Source: Castor canadensis
Taxonomy: Eukaryota > Chordata > Mammalia > Rodentia > Castoridae
Direction: 5' to 3'
Assembly: GCF_047511655.1 (NCBI RefSeq)
Contig: NC_133396.1
Coordinates: 130,581,490 to 130,645,489, forward strand
Length of the DNA: 64,000 nt
Shown: piece after piece, positions 9,838 to 21,400 of the stretch
Position numbering within the stretch: position 1 is the first letter of the stretch
How the letters are laid out: every line of letters begins with the position of its first letter
The notes under the pieces: model-generated
Databases searched by the model: none
What the model was told of the DNA's origin: nothing
What the model saw: the letters and a program-made list of their open reading frames with translations, nothing else
Translations under genes and position numbers: made by a program

Positions 9838-12800
9838 CTGCAAGAGAGAATTGTGAACCAGAGGTCACATCCAAGGGCAAGACAGTATGGGGCTTGCTAG
9901 GGTCAGAAGCTGCCTTCCTAGAGTATCCCAGGCTCATGTAGCCTCTGGACGCCTGTGAACTCTGACCACTATGTATGTGTGTCAGTGCTACAAATGACCT
10001 AATTAAATGTGCAGCCAAACAGAATCAGTACACTAGTGAGACGTGTTTGAACTTCCACCAGCACATTTGAGGTTCCTACTTGCATTTGCAGAAGCCTGAG
10101 TTAAGACATGAGTTTAGGCCAGCATGCATCACTCTTCATACAGAGCAATCACCCAAATTGGATGAGAGGATGTTGGTTGTTCTTCCCTCTGACTGTCCTC
10201 ATCTCTTTCTTTTAAATTCTGACAAGAGGGCTTGGGTAGGGAGGACAGGCCAGTGTTCTCAACTTCAGGAGCAGGGTTTAGGCGATGGTGGTGAGAAGCT
10301 GCTATTGCTCCAAGGCTCTGTCCACTTATCTGTTCTCCTGCCTGCAGCCCTACCAGCCCCTCTGCTCCTTCTGGGTGGAGACTGAGTCTTGCTCCTGTTA
10401 TTTCTTCTAGTATACAGTAGGTGCTCAATATGTGCTTCACAGCGAACATGAGAACAAGTACAATGTGAAAGCAGCAATCTGTCAGAGCCTTGAGAACAGG
10501 GCCCTGTCCATACATGAGCTCTAAGAGCCAGGTCAACTATGGCTGACCTTTGGGAACAGGAAGGGAGATGACACAGGGGATCCAAAACAGCTTCTGGATG
10601 AAGCTCCAGTCCTACCAAGTTTGGGCATGTATTAAATGATGTCATCTTCTCCTTGCAAACTTGCTTTCTTTCTCTTGTGGGGCTTGGCTGAATTTGGTGG
10701 AAAGAACCCAGGAGCGAAAAGTTCTGGATTCTAGCCTTGCTCCTGTCCTGACTCGCTGAGTCAAGACAAACTCCTTGGATCCAGACTCTCTAGTCAGCAA
10801 AATGCACAAAATCCATGCGGCCTGCCTCACCTGTGACTGTGACATCTCAATTAATGGTGGATGTAATGGTGCTTGGGGGAACAGAAGCCCGACCTAGATC
10901 CTACCAGGGCTGTTGTTGAGCACAGCTGGAGGGAGGAGCTGAGACTGAATAGGGATGCTGGTTCCTAAAGACACTGCTTAGAAGGAGTTCATCAGGAGAG
11001 CTAAGGGAGTGGGTCTCCTGTGTGTCTTAGGCAAAGTGTGGTCTCTGTATTTTTGGGTGAGTTGAACCCTTTGGATCACCCTCAAACAGCTCAAGGAAGC
11101 TATCACCCTGTCCTGCTTACTGTCTTCCCACTCCCTCTGGTTCTATGAGGCAGCTACCTCATAGTGGTCCCAACCATCTGCAACCATACTTGTTCCTCCT
11201 CACTTCTCTTCTGCTATGTCAGAGGAAAGCTTTCTGTGCTTCTGCCCAGGGTAGAGGGTCACCTGGCTCTCCAGTTCTCTTTAATCTTCATTCTCCCTTT
11301 CTTTGCCCCTCCCTCTCCTCCCGTGACAGAGAAGCTTGGGTGCCCTCTGTCTCTAACAGGTTTCACCTGCCCTCTGTCTCATTCCTTCCCGGACCAAACT
11401 GCAGTGAGCTGCATCTCCTCTCAGTGTTCACTCCCTCCTGTCCCCATCACTGCCTCACCCATCACAGCTGTTCTGTGGTGTTCCCCTGCCTGGCCAGAGT
11501 GCTCTTTCAATTTCCCAGAGACTTCTGCATCACCAGAGAGGCCCAAGGCCTTGCCTGGTTCACATCCTCCTTGTCTTCTCCATAGAACCCAGAGCTACTG
11601 CCCACAAGGCCTTCTGCTCCTTCCTGGGCATCTTGAACAGATGCTCCCACTTCCCTGGTCCTTCCTCTACCTCACTTCCAAGTGAGGGTCTTCATGCCTC
11701 TGCCCTTGTCCCTCAAGACTTTTCCACAGACACAGGCTCCAGAAGGGCGTAACCTGTTCTCATGGCTTCACTTGTCTGAACAGTGCTCCAATCTGTACAG
11801 CAGCTCTGGCCTCTGTGCCAGGGTCCCATGCCACATCTACCTGACTTCCACTCAAGTCATCCTGAGCCAACATCTCCAAGTAAGGACCTCTCTTACTGCT
11901 GCCTGCAAAGCCTCCTTGAGCTGTTGCCAACTGAGCTATTTCTGTTAATACAACTGCAATGTCTATAAGCAAAAGCCTCAGTTGTCACCAGTCCTACTCT
12001 TCTGCCCCATCCTTTATTTCCTCCTCTCTGCTACCTACATCTCAGCTCAAAAAATGTCTACCGAAGGAATGGAAATGGAAAGAAGGATCAGTGTGAAGAT
12101 GCTGAATATGCCTTATAGCACAAGCCCCAACTGAGGATTTAGTGCCTGTTGATGCTGGCACCAAGAGAACCAAAGGTCACTCTGCACAAATACGGCAACC
12201 TTCAGGGGCCACTCTGCCTCACTTACTGGTGTGAAATTAGTTTTTCTGGGACGTCTTTCATCATGAGACCCTCTACCCAAAGCCTTGTGCCAAAGGCACA
12301 AGTCCAACTGTTAAGCCTGAAATTGAAGGGGTTCTGGAATCTAGCCCAACCTACTTTTATAGCCTGAGTGCACATCCTGTTCTCAATGACTTGCATGCCC
12401 TCTGTCCAGCCTGCTTTTCAATTTGCTCCTAACTGATCCCACTCCAGGCTTCTGGCACATTCCCTCAGCCATCTACATGTCAGCATGTCTTGTAGAACCC
12501 AGAGCCTAGGAATTTAGTCAGAGCATTGTTCATGTTCATTGCCTTGCAGACTCAGGCTCTCAGACTCTCCCCCTTGGTGTAAGTCTCTTCTTCCCCCCTT
12601 CTTAATCCACTGGGACTTCAGCACCCGGCAGCTGTGGAAGAGCTGCAGGTGTGGGCTCTTACCTGTCTGAGAACACCCTGCAGCTCCTTGCTGGACCACA
12701 TGTCAGACAGAAGGAGCCGGGCAGCCTCTGCAGCTTTGGGTGAGGAACTGTGCAAGTGGGAAGTATGTCTGTGAGAAGAGACCCCAAGAGGCACAGAACA

Positions 12801-15800
12801 CCTCTCCTTCTACCCACCCTTCCTTCAGATCCTTCAGATCTTGGAGATGTGGGGAGACCCTGGGATATATGAGGAGCCTCAGTGGAGGGCAGTGAGCCCC
12901 AGTCAGTACACAGTGGGCACAATCTCACACTTCTGCCCACTTAGAGGCATCCCAGAAGCCACGAGGTGTCCATGCCCTCCCACTAGTCCCCCAGCTCTTA
13001 TCCTGAGAAAAGACAGCTCAATGGAGCAGTGGGGAACTGCCCCACATAGTTGGGTCTGCTGCCCTATGCCTCCTGCTGGCCTTCTGAAGACCCAGTGCGC
13101 CCCCCCCCGCCCCCAGCTGAGAAGTGCACCACTTTGGTCCTTTCTGTGCTACCCTAGGCCTAGGGCCTGGACCTGGTGGCCTCTCACAGCACTCTCAGCT
13201 TTGGGAACTTTTTTCTCCCATCCAGCCTTCCAGCACGGGGGGGCAGGGGAACTGTAAGGCAGGCGAAGCCAGAGGAGGAGTGTCTGTCCCCTCCCTGCCC
13301 ACCTGCTGCGGCACAGGTTGACTACATTGTTGAGCATGTTGCTGGAGAAGTACTGCTTGGCCATCTGTGGCTGGGAGGCCATCAGGTTCCTCACAGTGTA
13401 GCAGGCTGAGGACAGGATGTCTTCAGAGTTGCTGGTGTTGCCAGTGTGGCTGGTGAGGAGCCTAGTAACCTCTGGGAACACTTGGTTTCCTGGAGAAGAG
13501 GAGTGGGGGCACAGGGTCAGGATTGCTAAAGGAAGGAGAGGCTGAGGGGATCCTTCTGGAGCCATAGTCCCAGCCTGCCATTAGCCAGGCTCCTAGCACT
13601 AAGCTCCAAGCCAGATGGATCTCTGCAGACCTGCTCCCCTCCCATCTTCAGAATGCTCACCTAAGGGAATGGTTTGAAGATGACCTTCCAGCAGGCTCTG
13701 GAAAGTGGGGGGGCCTTTCTGACGAGCGGAAGGGATGGGTGCTCTTACCCATCACTCTGTGCAGGACGGGGTGACGTGACATGTTGCTCAGGAGGGAGGC
13801 CCCAGACCGCACCACGTCCGAGTTCCCAGATTGCAGGAGGCGGGCGATTTGTGGCAGGCCCTTTTCCTTCAGGCCAATCAGCTGACTCATGCCATTGGAC
13901 ATCTGCAAGAGAAGACCCGAGAGGAGCTAGCCTGAGGCTTCCTGGGCACCATGGCAGGCAGAGAAGGGCAGGCAATCCCCAAGAAAATACCCGGAACCTT
14001 TTATTTTTCACCTTGGAAGCACAGGGAGAGAAAAAATTCCTTACACCCGGGACCTGGGTGACTACAGAACACTCTGCCTTCTTCTCACCCCTGAGGTCTG
14101 CTCTTGGGGGCAAACAGCCAGGTGGATGGTCAGAGAGTCACATTTCTCTCACTTGAGGTGACCCACCATTGGCTTCTCAATTAACAGTGTCCACTCCTCA
14201 CTCCACTCTGCCTCCCTCAGCTACCTCTCCCAGCAGTTATCTGCTCACATGAAATCACATGCTTGAGGGCATGTGATTACTGACCTAAAAAGGTCAGTAA
14301 TCTTCCAGCTCACCTACCTGTGCAGAATCCAATCCATATTTGTGGAGGGCTTGCCCAAGACAAAGATGGATCGGAGAGGGTCTGGGCCCATTTGGGGGTA
14401 GGCGAGATCATCTGGCCTCAAAACACCAAAGGCATCTGGTATGGCCTGGTCTAGGCTGGTTTGGGGGTCCTCCTCCTCTCACAGTCAGGAAAGATACCTT
14501 TACCTTCAGTTCACCCATGTCTGCTGCCGCCCAAGTTCATTGTGTCTTAAGTACAACTTAGGAATAGCTGGCCACCCTTCAAGTCTCCTTTAGCCCCTCC
14601 CCATAATGTCATGTCCCCAAACTGCATTTGTTCTCAAAATCTACACTGACTCTGTCCCATCTTCTTCTGGATCTGCCCATGTCTCAAACTCTTTTTTCCC
14701 ACCTCTGTCAGCTCACCAGTTAGGGACTTCTGCCAAACACACTCTCCATTCCAGTTCCCCACTGCAGGCAGAGCCCAGGAGGCCAGCACCATGGGACGGA
14801 GGGGTAGTGTGGGCAGGAGTTCCCTGAAGGCAGGGAACTTTGCCTAGTCATGTCTGTAGCATGAAGCTCAGAGCTGCACGTGTTTGATAGACTTGGCCAA
14901 GGACAGGACAGGCTGATGGGGGAGGCAGGGAGCAGACGCTGTACTGTGGAGTGAAACCATGGGTGGGGGGATAGGAGTGAGGGGCCTCCTCACCAGCCCC
15001 TTGCTGGCAGTCAGATTCTGCAAGGCCCCAGCACAGGCCTCCAGAGTGGCGTCTTTCTTGCTCTTGCCCATGAGGTTCAGGTAGGTGCGGATGGCATCTG
15101 AGTGGTACAGCCAGCTGCTGCCCTTAGGGTTGGTCTCTTCCTCAGGAAGGGGGCAATCATAGTTGTTGTTCTGAGGACAAACAGCAGGTCAGTGGGGAGT
15201 CTGGCCAGGGGACATGACCCAAGCATTCTGTACCTACCCCAATCTCAGGTTGTGGATGCAGATGAAGGGGTCCCTACACCCCTTTCCTCTGGCACTGTAA
15301 CACTCTCCTTCTTCAAGGGGAAGAAGGCATTACTGGCCTCTTGGAAAATGTCCTCTGGGGCAGCCTCGACCAGACCTTCTAGCTGTGTGAGGCCGTTTTG
15401 GGGTCTTACAGCAAGATGTTGTGGGTTTCATGGGCTGCCCCAGGACCTTCCTGGCTTCCACAGCCATACCCAGTGGAAGAAGCCTGACTCCCCGCCCCCA
15501 TCTCCATAAGAGGGAGGAGGTGATGAGAACCAATGCCAGAGAGGGTTCTGAGTTCTACTACCCCTGATCCTCAGGGGTCAGGGAGAAGACAGGTTAGATT
15601 TAGTCACTGAGGCCGCAGAGAGGTGTCTGCCTCTGCTCTTGGGTGGTCTGAGCTCCTACTGTCCAAGGAACACAGAACCTCTTTGCATGTAAGATGGAGT
15701 TCGTCTCCCAGACCCTGAGAGAGGGTGGCACACTCCCAGGGCCAAGGCTTTGGTAGGGGCTTGTCCCCTAAGGCTGCTTTCAGGCTCTGGGAGGGCTGAG

Positions 15801-18442
15801 AGGAAAGGGTGGGCAGGCCATGGATCTGGGGGTGCTTGGTGGAGTGGGCCCCGACTCTGCTGATGGACAGTACTCACCATCATCTTGTCGCCCCTGTTGC
15901 TGAAGCAGCCAGTGGAGGACTTCTCGGTGTAGGTGTTACGGGTGTTGTACTCCAGCTGTCGGTAGCGGGTGGGCACCTCAGCATCCAGGCGGTAGGAGAG
16001 GTTGTGCAAGATACACATGCAGTTCTCCACGGACTGAGGGCAAGCAGAGAGCAACTGAGCAGCTGCCCAGCCCCAACAGGCTCCTGGACCCACTCCTACC
16101 CTGACCAATCAGAGCACAGGCATCATGCACCTTCAGTCTGGAATGGTCCCCCAGGAACACTCCTGGGACCTGGATTTGAATCCTGTCTCTATCACTGCCT
16201 GGCTGTTTGAACCTGAGTGACTTGCCTAATCTTTAGGGGCCTCAGGTACAAAATGGGACTAAAACCACTTACTTCACTGAGCTATTGAGAAGATTCTACC
16301 GTGGGCTTTCTATATCCTTGGGTTCTCTACCCATGGATTCAACCAACCATGGACTGAAATTATTTAAGAAAATATTGCATCTGTACTGAACATGCAGATT
16401 TCTTTCTTCTCATTATTACCTAAGCAATACAGTACAACAACTATTTACAATGTATTAAGTATGACAAGCAATCTAGAGGTGATTTTAAGTATATGAGAGG
16501 ATCTGAGTAGGTTATATGCAATTACTATGTCATTTTATAGAAGGGATTTGGGCATCTGACAATGGATACCAAACTCACCACGGACACTGAGGGACGACTG
16601 TACGTGAGTTGTACCAACCAGGGGCCTCACATGGAGTAGAACACAACAGACAGTGGTGGCTGTGAACCACTTGCCAGCTGGAAGGCTAGGGTGTTGAAGA
16701 ATTGTGTCTTCCCTCCTAGAACAATCCCTTCCGGAGCAGCCAGTACCTCAGCCAAAGCCATCTGGTCCCCACTGCCCCTCCCACTTCCTCGTCTCATGGT
16801 CACTCCTCAGCCTCCAATACCAAAGGAGCTACATGTACACCAACATGGGACCTGGGACCCAGGGCTTTCCAGTGGTGGCTGGGCCACATCTTTATCATTT
16901 GCCTTTGGGGACCCTCCAGGCAAGGGTTTGGGGAAGCAGATTTACCCTTCTAGTGACACTCAGCCCAGCTGGGGTCTGAGGGAATCTAACTGCCAGGACT
17001 TGGGGTTACCTGGGTTTAGGGGATATTTTGCCAAGAGCAGAAAAACTTTGTCCATCAGAACCAGGCTGGGCAACTAAGTGACAAACTGTCCTCTGAGGCC
17101 CTGTTGTCACTTTAGTGGAAGGAGCAGGAGATAGTATCTTTCCTATGGAATCTGTGCTCAGGACCCAAGTGCTGTGATGCCCGTCCTGTTCCCTGTTGAC
17201 CTGGTGACTGCCAGACCTCTTCTGAGCCACTGAGATACTGGTCTCCAATCTATCTTCCCTCCATGATTTGTCCTGTTTATGCTGGCTTGCCCACGAGCCC
17301 AGAGACGGCAGAAGGGTGGCCTGACCAAGACTTTTTTGGAGGCACTGGCCGAAGGAGTTTCATCTCAGGAAGGACATGGGGCCCTAGGAGCACCATTGTG
17401 GACTTCCCATGATTGCAGTGCAGGGCTTGCACTATCAATAACAGTGAGGTCCTTACAGCCTGCTGGGGGAGCATTGCCATTTTGCCTCTAGACCTCTCCT
17501 CCACTGCCCCAGACTCTGTCTTCCTGTCCTGTCACTAGACCAGGCCTCCAGGAACCCAGAAGTACAACCCTGACTCCTGGGATCTGGGAGAGAAATGTCA
17601 GGACTAGAAGACCAAGGAAGGATCTGACCTCATTGGCTTGGGTGTGACCCTGGATAGAGAGGATGGGGCTGGGACTGGGGCTGGCGGTGCTATCAGGGTC
17701 TGCACCCTCACCTTGTCATCGCAGCGGCTGGCTGCCACACAGTTCTGGACATAGGCCATGAGGGAGTCAATGAGTCCCAAGTAGTTCCTCATGGTTTGGC
17801 GGCCTGCGTCAGCTGAGCTCAGGTTCCTGTAGGAGAGAACAGGGAGAGCAGGAGGAGGAGGCAAGGCGGGGAGACAGGACAGGGAGAGAAGGAAGGGAGA
17901 GAGCATGGCAGGGGATGTGTGGAGGAAGAACAGTAGACAGGATGGGGTGGAGGTTGGAGGTTGTGGTGGGAGGAGGAAGAAAGAGAAGAGGAAAGAAATG
18001 AAGAGGGAAAAGGAAATGAAGAAAAGGTAAGGAAGAAAAAAACCCCATTTAATCAACTCTGTCCAGTCCTGGCCAGAATGCGGTCTCTGTTGAGCTCAGT
18101 TATTCCTCGCCCTTCTTTCTGAACTTAAATCCCCAAGCCTGGTGACTTTTTTTGACTCTCAATGGCTCCATTGCAGCTGGTAGCCCAACCCTTTGCCCTC
18201 TAGTGGCTACTTGTCATACAGGAGGAGGTGGAAGCCCTTGCCTACTTTCTTTTTCTGCAGGACAGGAAGAAGCTGTGTGGTAGCTGGATGGGGACTGGAG
18301 CTCAGAGAGACTTGGCTGAGGACTGGATGCACCCATCCTCCTTGCAAAGTGTGCTGTGCCCCAGCAACAGCTCATGCCCAAGCAATTTGGGCCCTCCTGC
18401 TGCATGTGGAGGGCATATTTGTTGTGTGCCCACAAGTGTGTG

Positions 18443-18492
<50 letters not shown>

Positions 18493-21400
18493 TGTGTGTG
18501 TGGTATGTGTGTGCTGTTGTTCACAGCAATCCATGTAGTTCCATAAAGTCCTTAATTACCCTGGCTTTTCATTTCTCCAGCCTCTCTGTTCCCTGAAGAC
18601 TGCTGGAGTCTAGTAGGAGAAGCACAGTTCGAGACACAGAAGCAGGTGTCAACAGCACCCCACTCTGGGGGATTCTCTGGAATCGGGAAGACAAACCCCA
18701 TTACAGCAAGAGGAGACCCTGAAGGGGATCTTACTCCATAGCTTCACAGTCCACACCAGCACCTACCCCACAGCTTTTAAACGTCTGCTCTGAGAACAAG
18801 CACGGCCAGGTCCCTCCTCCACTAGCCCCACAGGGGCTTCGCCACACCCTGGTGTGGAATTCAGGCAACTTTGGGCAAAGTAGTGCCAGCTTCATGCCAA
18901 TGAGCATGGTAAATGGTTTTAGCACCAAAGCTGGGAAATGACTCATAAGCAGCCATCAGTAGACTTTTGTCTAAAAGAACGGTCTTCAAGAGAGTACAAG
19001 AAATACGTTTCTTTCTGGGGGTGCAGGAGGGGATATGGTTGAGCCAGTTTGGATACACAGACCTAGGCATTGCTATTCTTAGATTCCCAGTCATGTCCTC
19101 TATCTCCCTCCAAAGGAGTGCCTGAGCCTTAGCCAGAAGCAGAGGCGTCACCAATGCGTGGGCCCCTTGCCTCGGAGCCAGCCCATGAGTCAGTGTCAGA
19201 CTGGATGCTACGTTCTTTGTCCAGGCTTAGTGTCGGCTGAGATGGGGCTTCCTGGGGAAGGGCCTGAAGCTGGGCCTGAAGGACCCCGTTTTTCCTCTCC
19301 TCACCTCAAGCATCCTGTGGCGTTGAAGAAGACCTCAGGGTCCACAACTTCCCGGGACATATTGCTGTTGCCATCACACCAGCCAGAGAAGGGAATGATG
19401 ACCCGGTCTGCCAGAACAGGCAGGGCATCAGTCACCAGCTCCTCCTTCAGCTCATCAGTGGAAGACAGGTTCCAGAGCAGCCCTGGAGACAAGAGATGCT
19501 TAACCTACCATGTTCAGGTTCAGAAAAATCCAGTGGCCCTAGTGCCACCCAAGCCTGGGCTGCAGCAATGGGCCCTTCCAGGTATGCTTGTCCTATCAAA
19601 TCTATTGTCAGTTTCCCTCATGCGCCCATTCTCAATGTACTCAATAGACTGCCTGCAGGTTCCTTGAGGGCCAGGAGCATCTCAGAGCTGTTCTCTGTCT
19701 AGGTCAAAATTATATACATGGAAGGTGATCAAAATACAGTTGATTGTTCAGTGGTTTTGAATAGAAATTTTAGGATTCGGATCTTCTGATGTTTCCTGTT
19801 TTTAATCAGAAAGTCTTATCAATTGTTACTTTATGTGGTCTCATCTTCCCTGTCCAGTTTGAGACTTTCATGGTGATATCTCTGTCCTGTGTCTCACATT
19901 GAGTACTTCCCACATTTAGTGAACACAGCATAGGTGCTTAAGACCTATTAAACCTTGCCCTTATCAACTTTGTTCTCTCCTCATCGCCTGTAAATCCCAG
20001 GATCCTGCCTGGATGCTGGTCTTCCTCCCCTTGCTCTCCAGTCTCAAAAAGACCATGACTTTCCATGGGTGTGTGGTCCAGACGCCACTGATCTGGCCAA
20101 TGCCACTACCATTGGACTCCCGGGATATTGGCCCAGCCTGGAGAGACTGGCCTGTGCACCAGCTGGAGGCCACAGCCAGAAGTCTTAGGTAGAGTGCCCT
20201 ACCAGTTAGTTGTTTCTGGATCTCGGTGCTTCCAGTTCTCCTTAGGAGGTTGACCGCCTCGCGGATCCCATTCTGCCTCCGGGTCTCCAGCTTGTTGGGG
20301 GTGCTTCTGAACACCAGGTTTCTCAGAGCCCCTGCAGCGGCCTGTTGCACATTCTGGTTGGGGCTGCGGAGGAGGTCCACCAGCTTGCAGATGCCTCCCA
20401 GCTGATAGACCTGCCAGAAGAGTCACCACAGTGCTCAGTCAGAGGAGGGGAGGCTAAGCTAATTGTTCTCTGCTCAGAGTGAGTTTTGCTCAGACCAAAA
20501 AAAAAATCTCCTTTCAGTTCAGAAACACACAAGTCAACCAAAGCAAATAGGTAGCATGAGGTAGTGTTGTTAGACTCAGACCAGAGAGCAAAGACCTGGA
20601 TTCAGATCCTAGCTCCCTCACAGCTTAGCTGGGGAACCCTCAGCAAGTCACTCCTCTGTCCTGAGCTCAATTTTCCGCCTCTAGAGTATGGTGGTAAGGC
20701 CAAATGAGAAAATGTACATACATACACCTCAGAATCCTAAGGCATAGACATAAGGAGATGACCTACCTTCTATGGCAGAAACTTCCATGCAAACTAACCA
20801 TGGCTTCTAGGAAACCCATTTATGGCAAAATATCCTTGGGCTGCACTCTTGAGCATGTAGGTATCCCCTTCCAGTCAAGCTTGGGAGGCCAATAAGTTGC
20901 TTTCAACCATAAGATGGGATATGAGGAGCTCAGGGAGAGAGCGAGAGGGAGGGAGGTGTGGGGGGGGGGCGGAGGGTGGCAATTGAGGAGCAATCATGTG
21001 CTTTAGTGGAATTCGAGAAAGGGATTTCTGCTGAACCCATTGTTGTCACTGACTGGTCTCCTTCTGTGACCAATGGAGGAAATGTACCTGCCTAATGTCC
21101 ATTCAACAGAGGGCTTTGCTCTGCAAGTGAAGATGTAGCTCTGATGTTGGGCAATGCCAGTTGTAATCCTTATTCCTGGCAGCTGGGCAGGGTGAAAAGA
21201 GGCCAGTTGCAAATGCCCCCATCCATCTCGCCCGCCCAGGCCTCCTAGGGAGGAAGGTGTGCATCCAGTTACCTGTTGCTTAGCAGATTCGTCCTGGAAG
21301 CAGGTGTGCTGGATGTAATAGGCCCCAATGGCCTGGTACTTCTCATCCTGGGAGCTCAGATACTGCACAGCCTTGGGGACGGTCAGCCCGCTGCACTCGA

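Larger units (their letters stand above)
16034..17711 (-). other. PKP1: PKP1 intron 7
   Basis: 1.7-kb intron. A MIR remnant (about 16160-16300) adjoins a MER2-type DNA transposon (about 16304-16602). The rest (16610-17711) is unique sequence with no recognised exon. Confidence 0.85.
17827..19304 (-). other. PKP1: PKP1 intron 6, site of the human isoform 1b insertion
   Basis: 1.5-kb intron splitting codon 412. In human PKP1 a 63-nt exon (21 residues, isoform 1b) lies between the two flanking exons. I could not find a 63-nt exon here with a recognisable peptide. The intron carries a GT microsatellite (18440-18512) and ends in a very long pyrimidine tract at its 3' side. Confidence 0.8.

Noticed and set aside
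18095..18150. Second candidate for the PKP1b exon (minus strand, ...AGGCTTGGGGAT...)
   Set aside because: Only three residues agree with the recalled insert and an in-frame stop follows. Likely chance.
18955..19022. Candidate for the PKP1b alternative exon (minus strand, acceptor CCCCCAG then AAAGAAACG)
   Set aside because: The first residues weakly resemble the recalled human insert, but there is no GT donor at 63 nt or nearby in the right phase, so this is not accepted.
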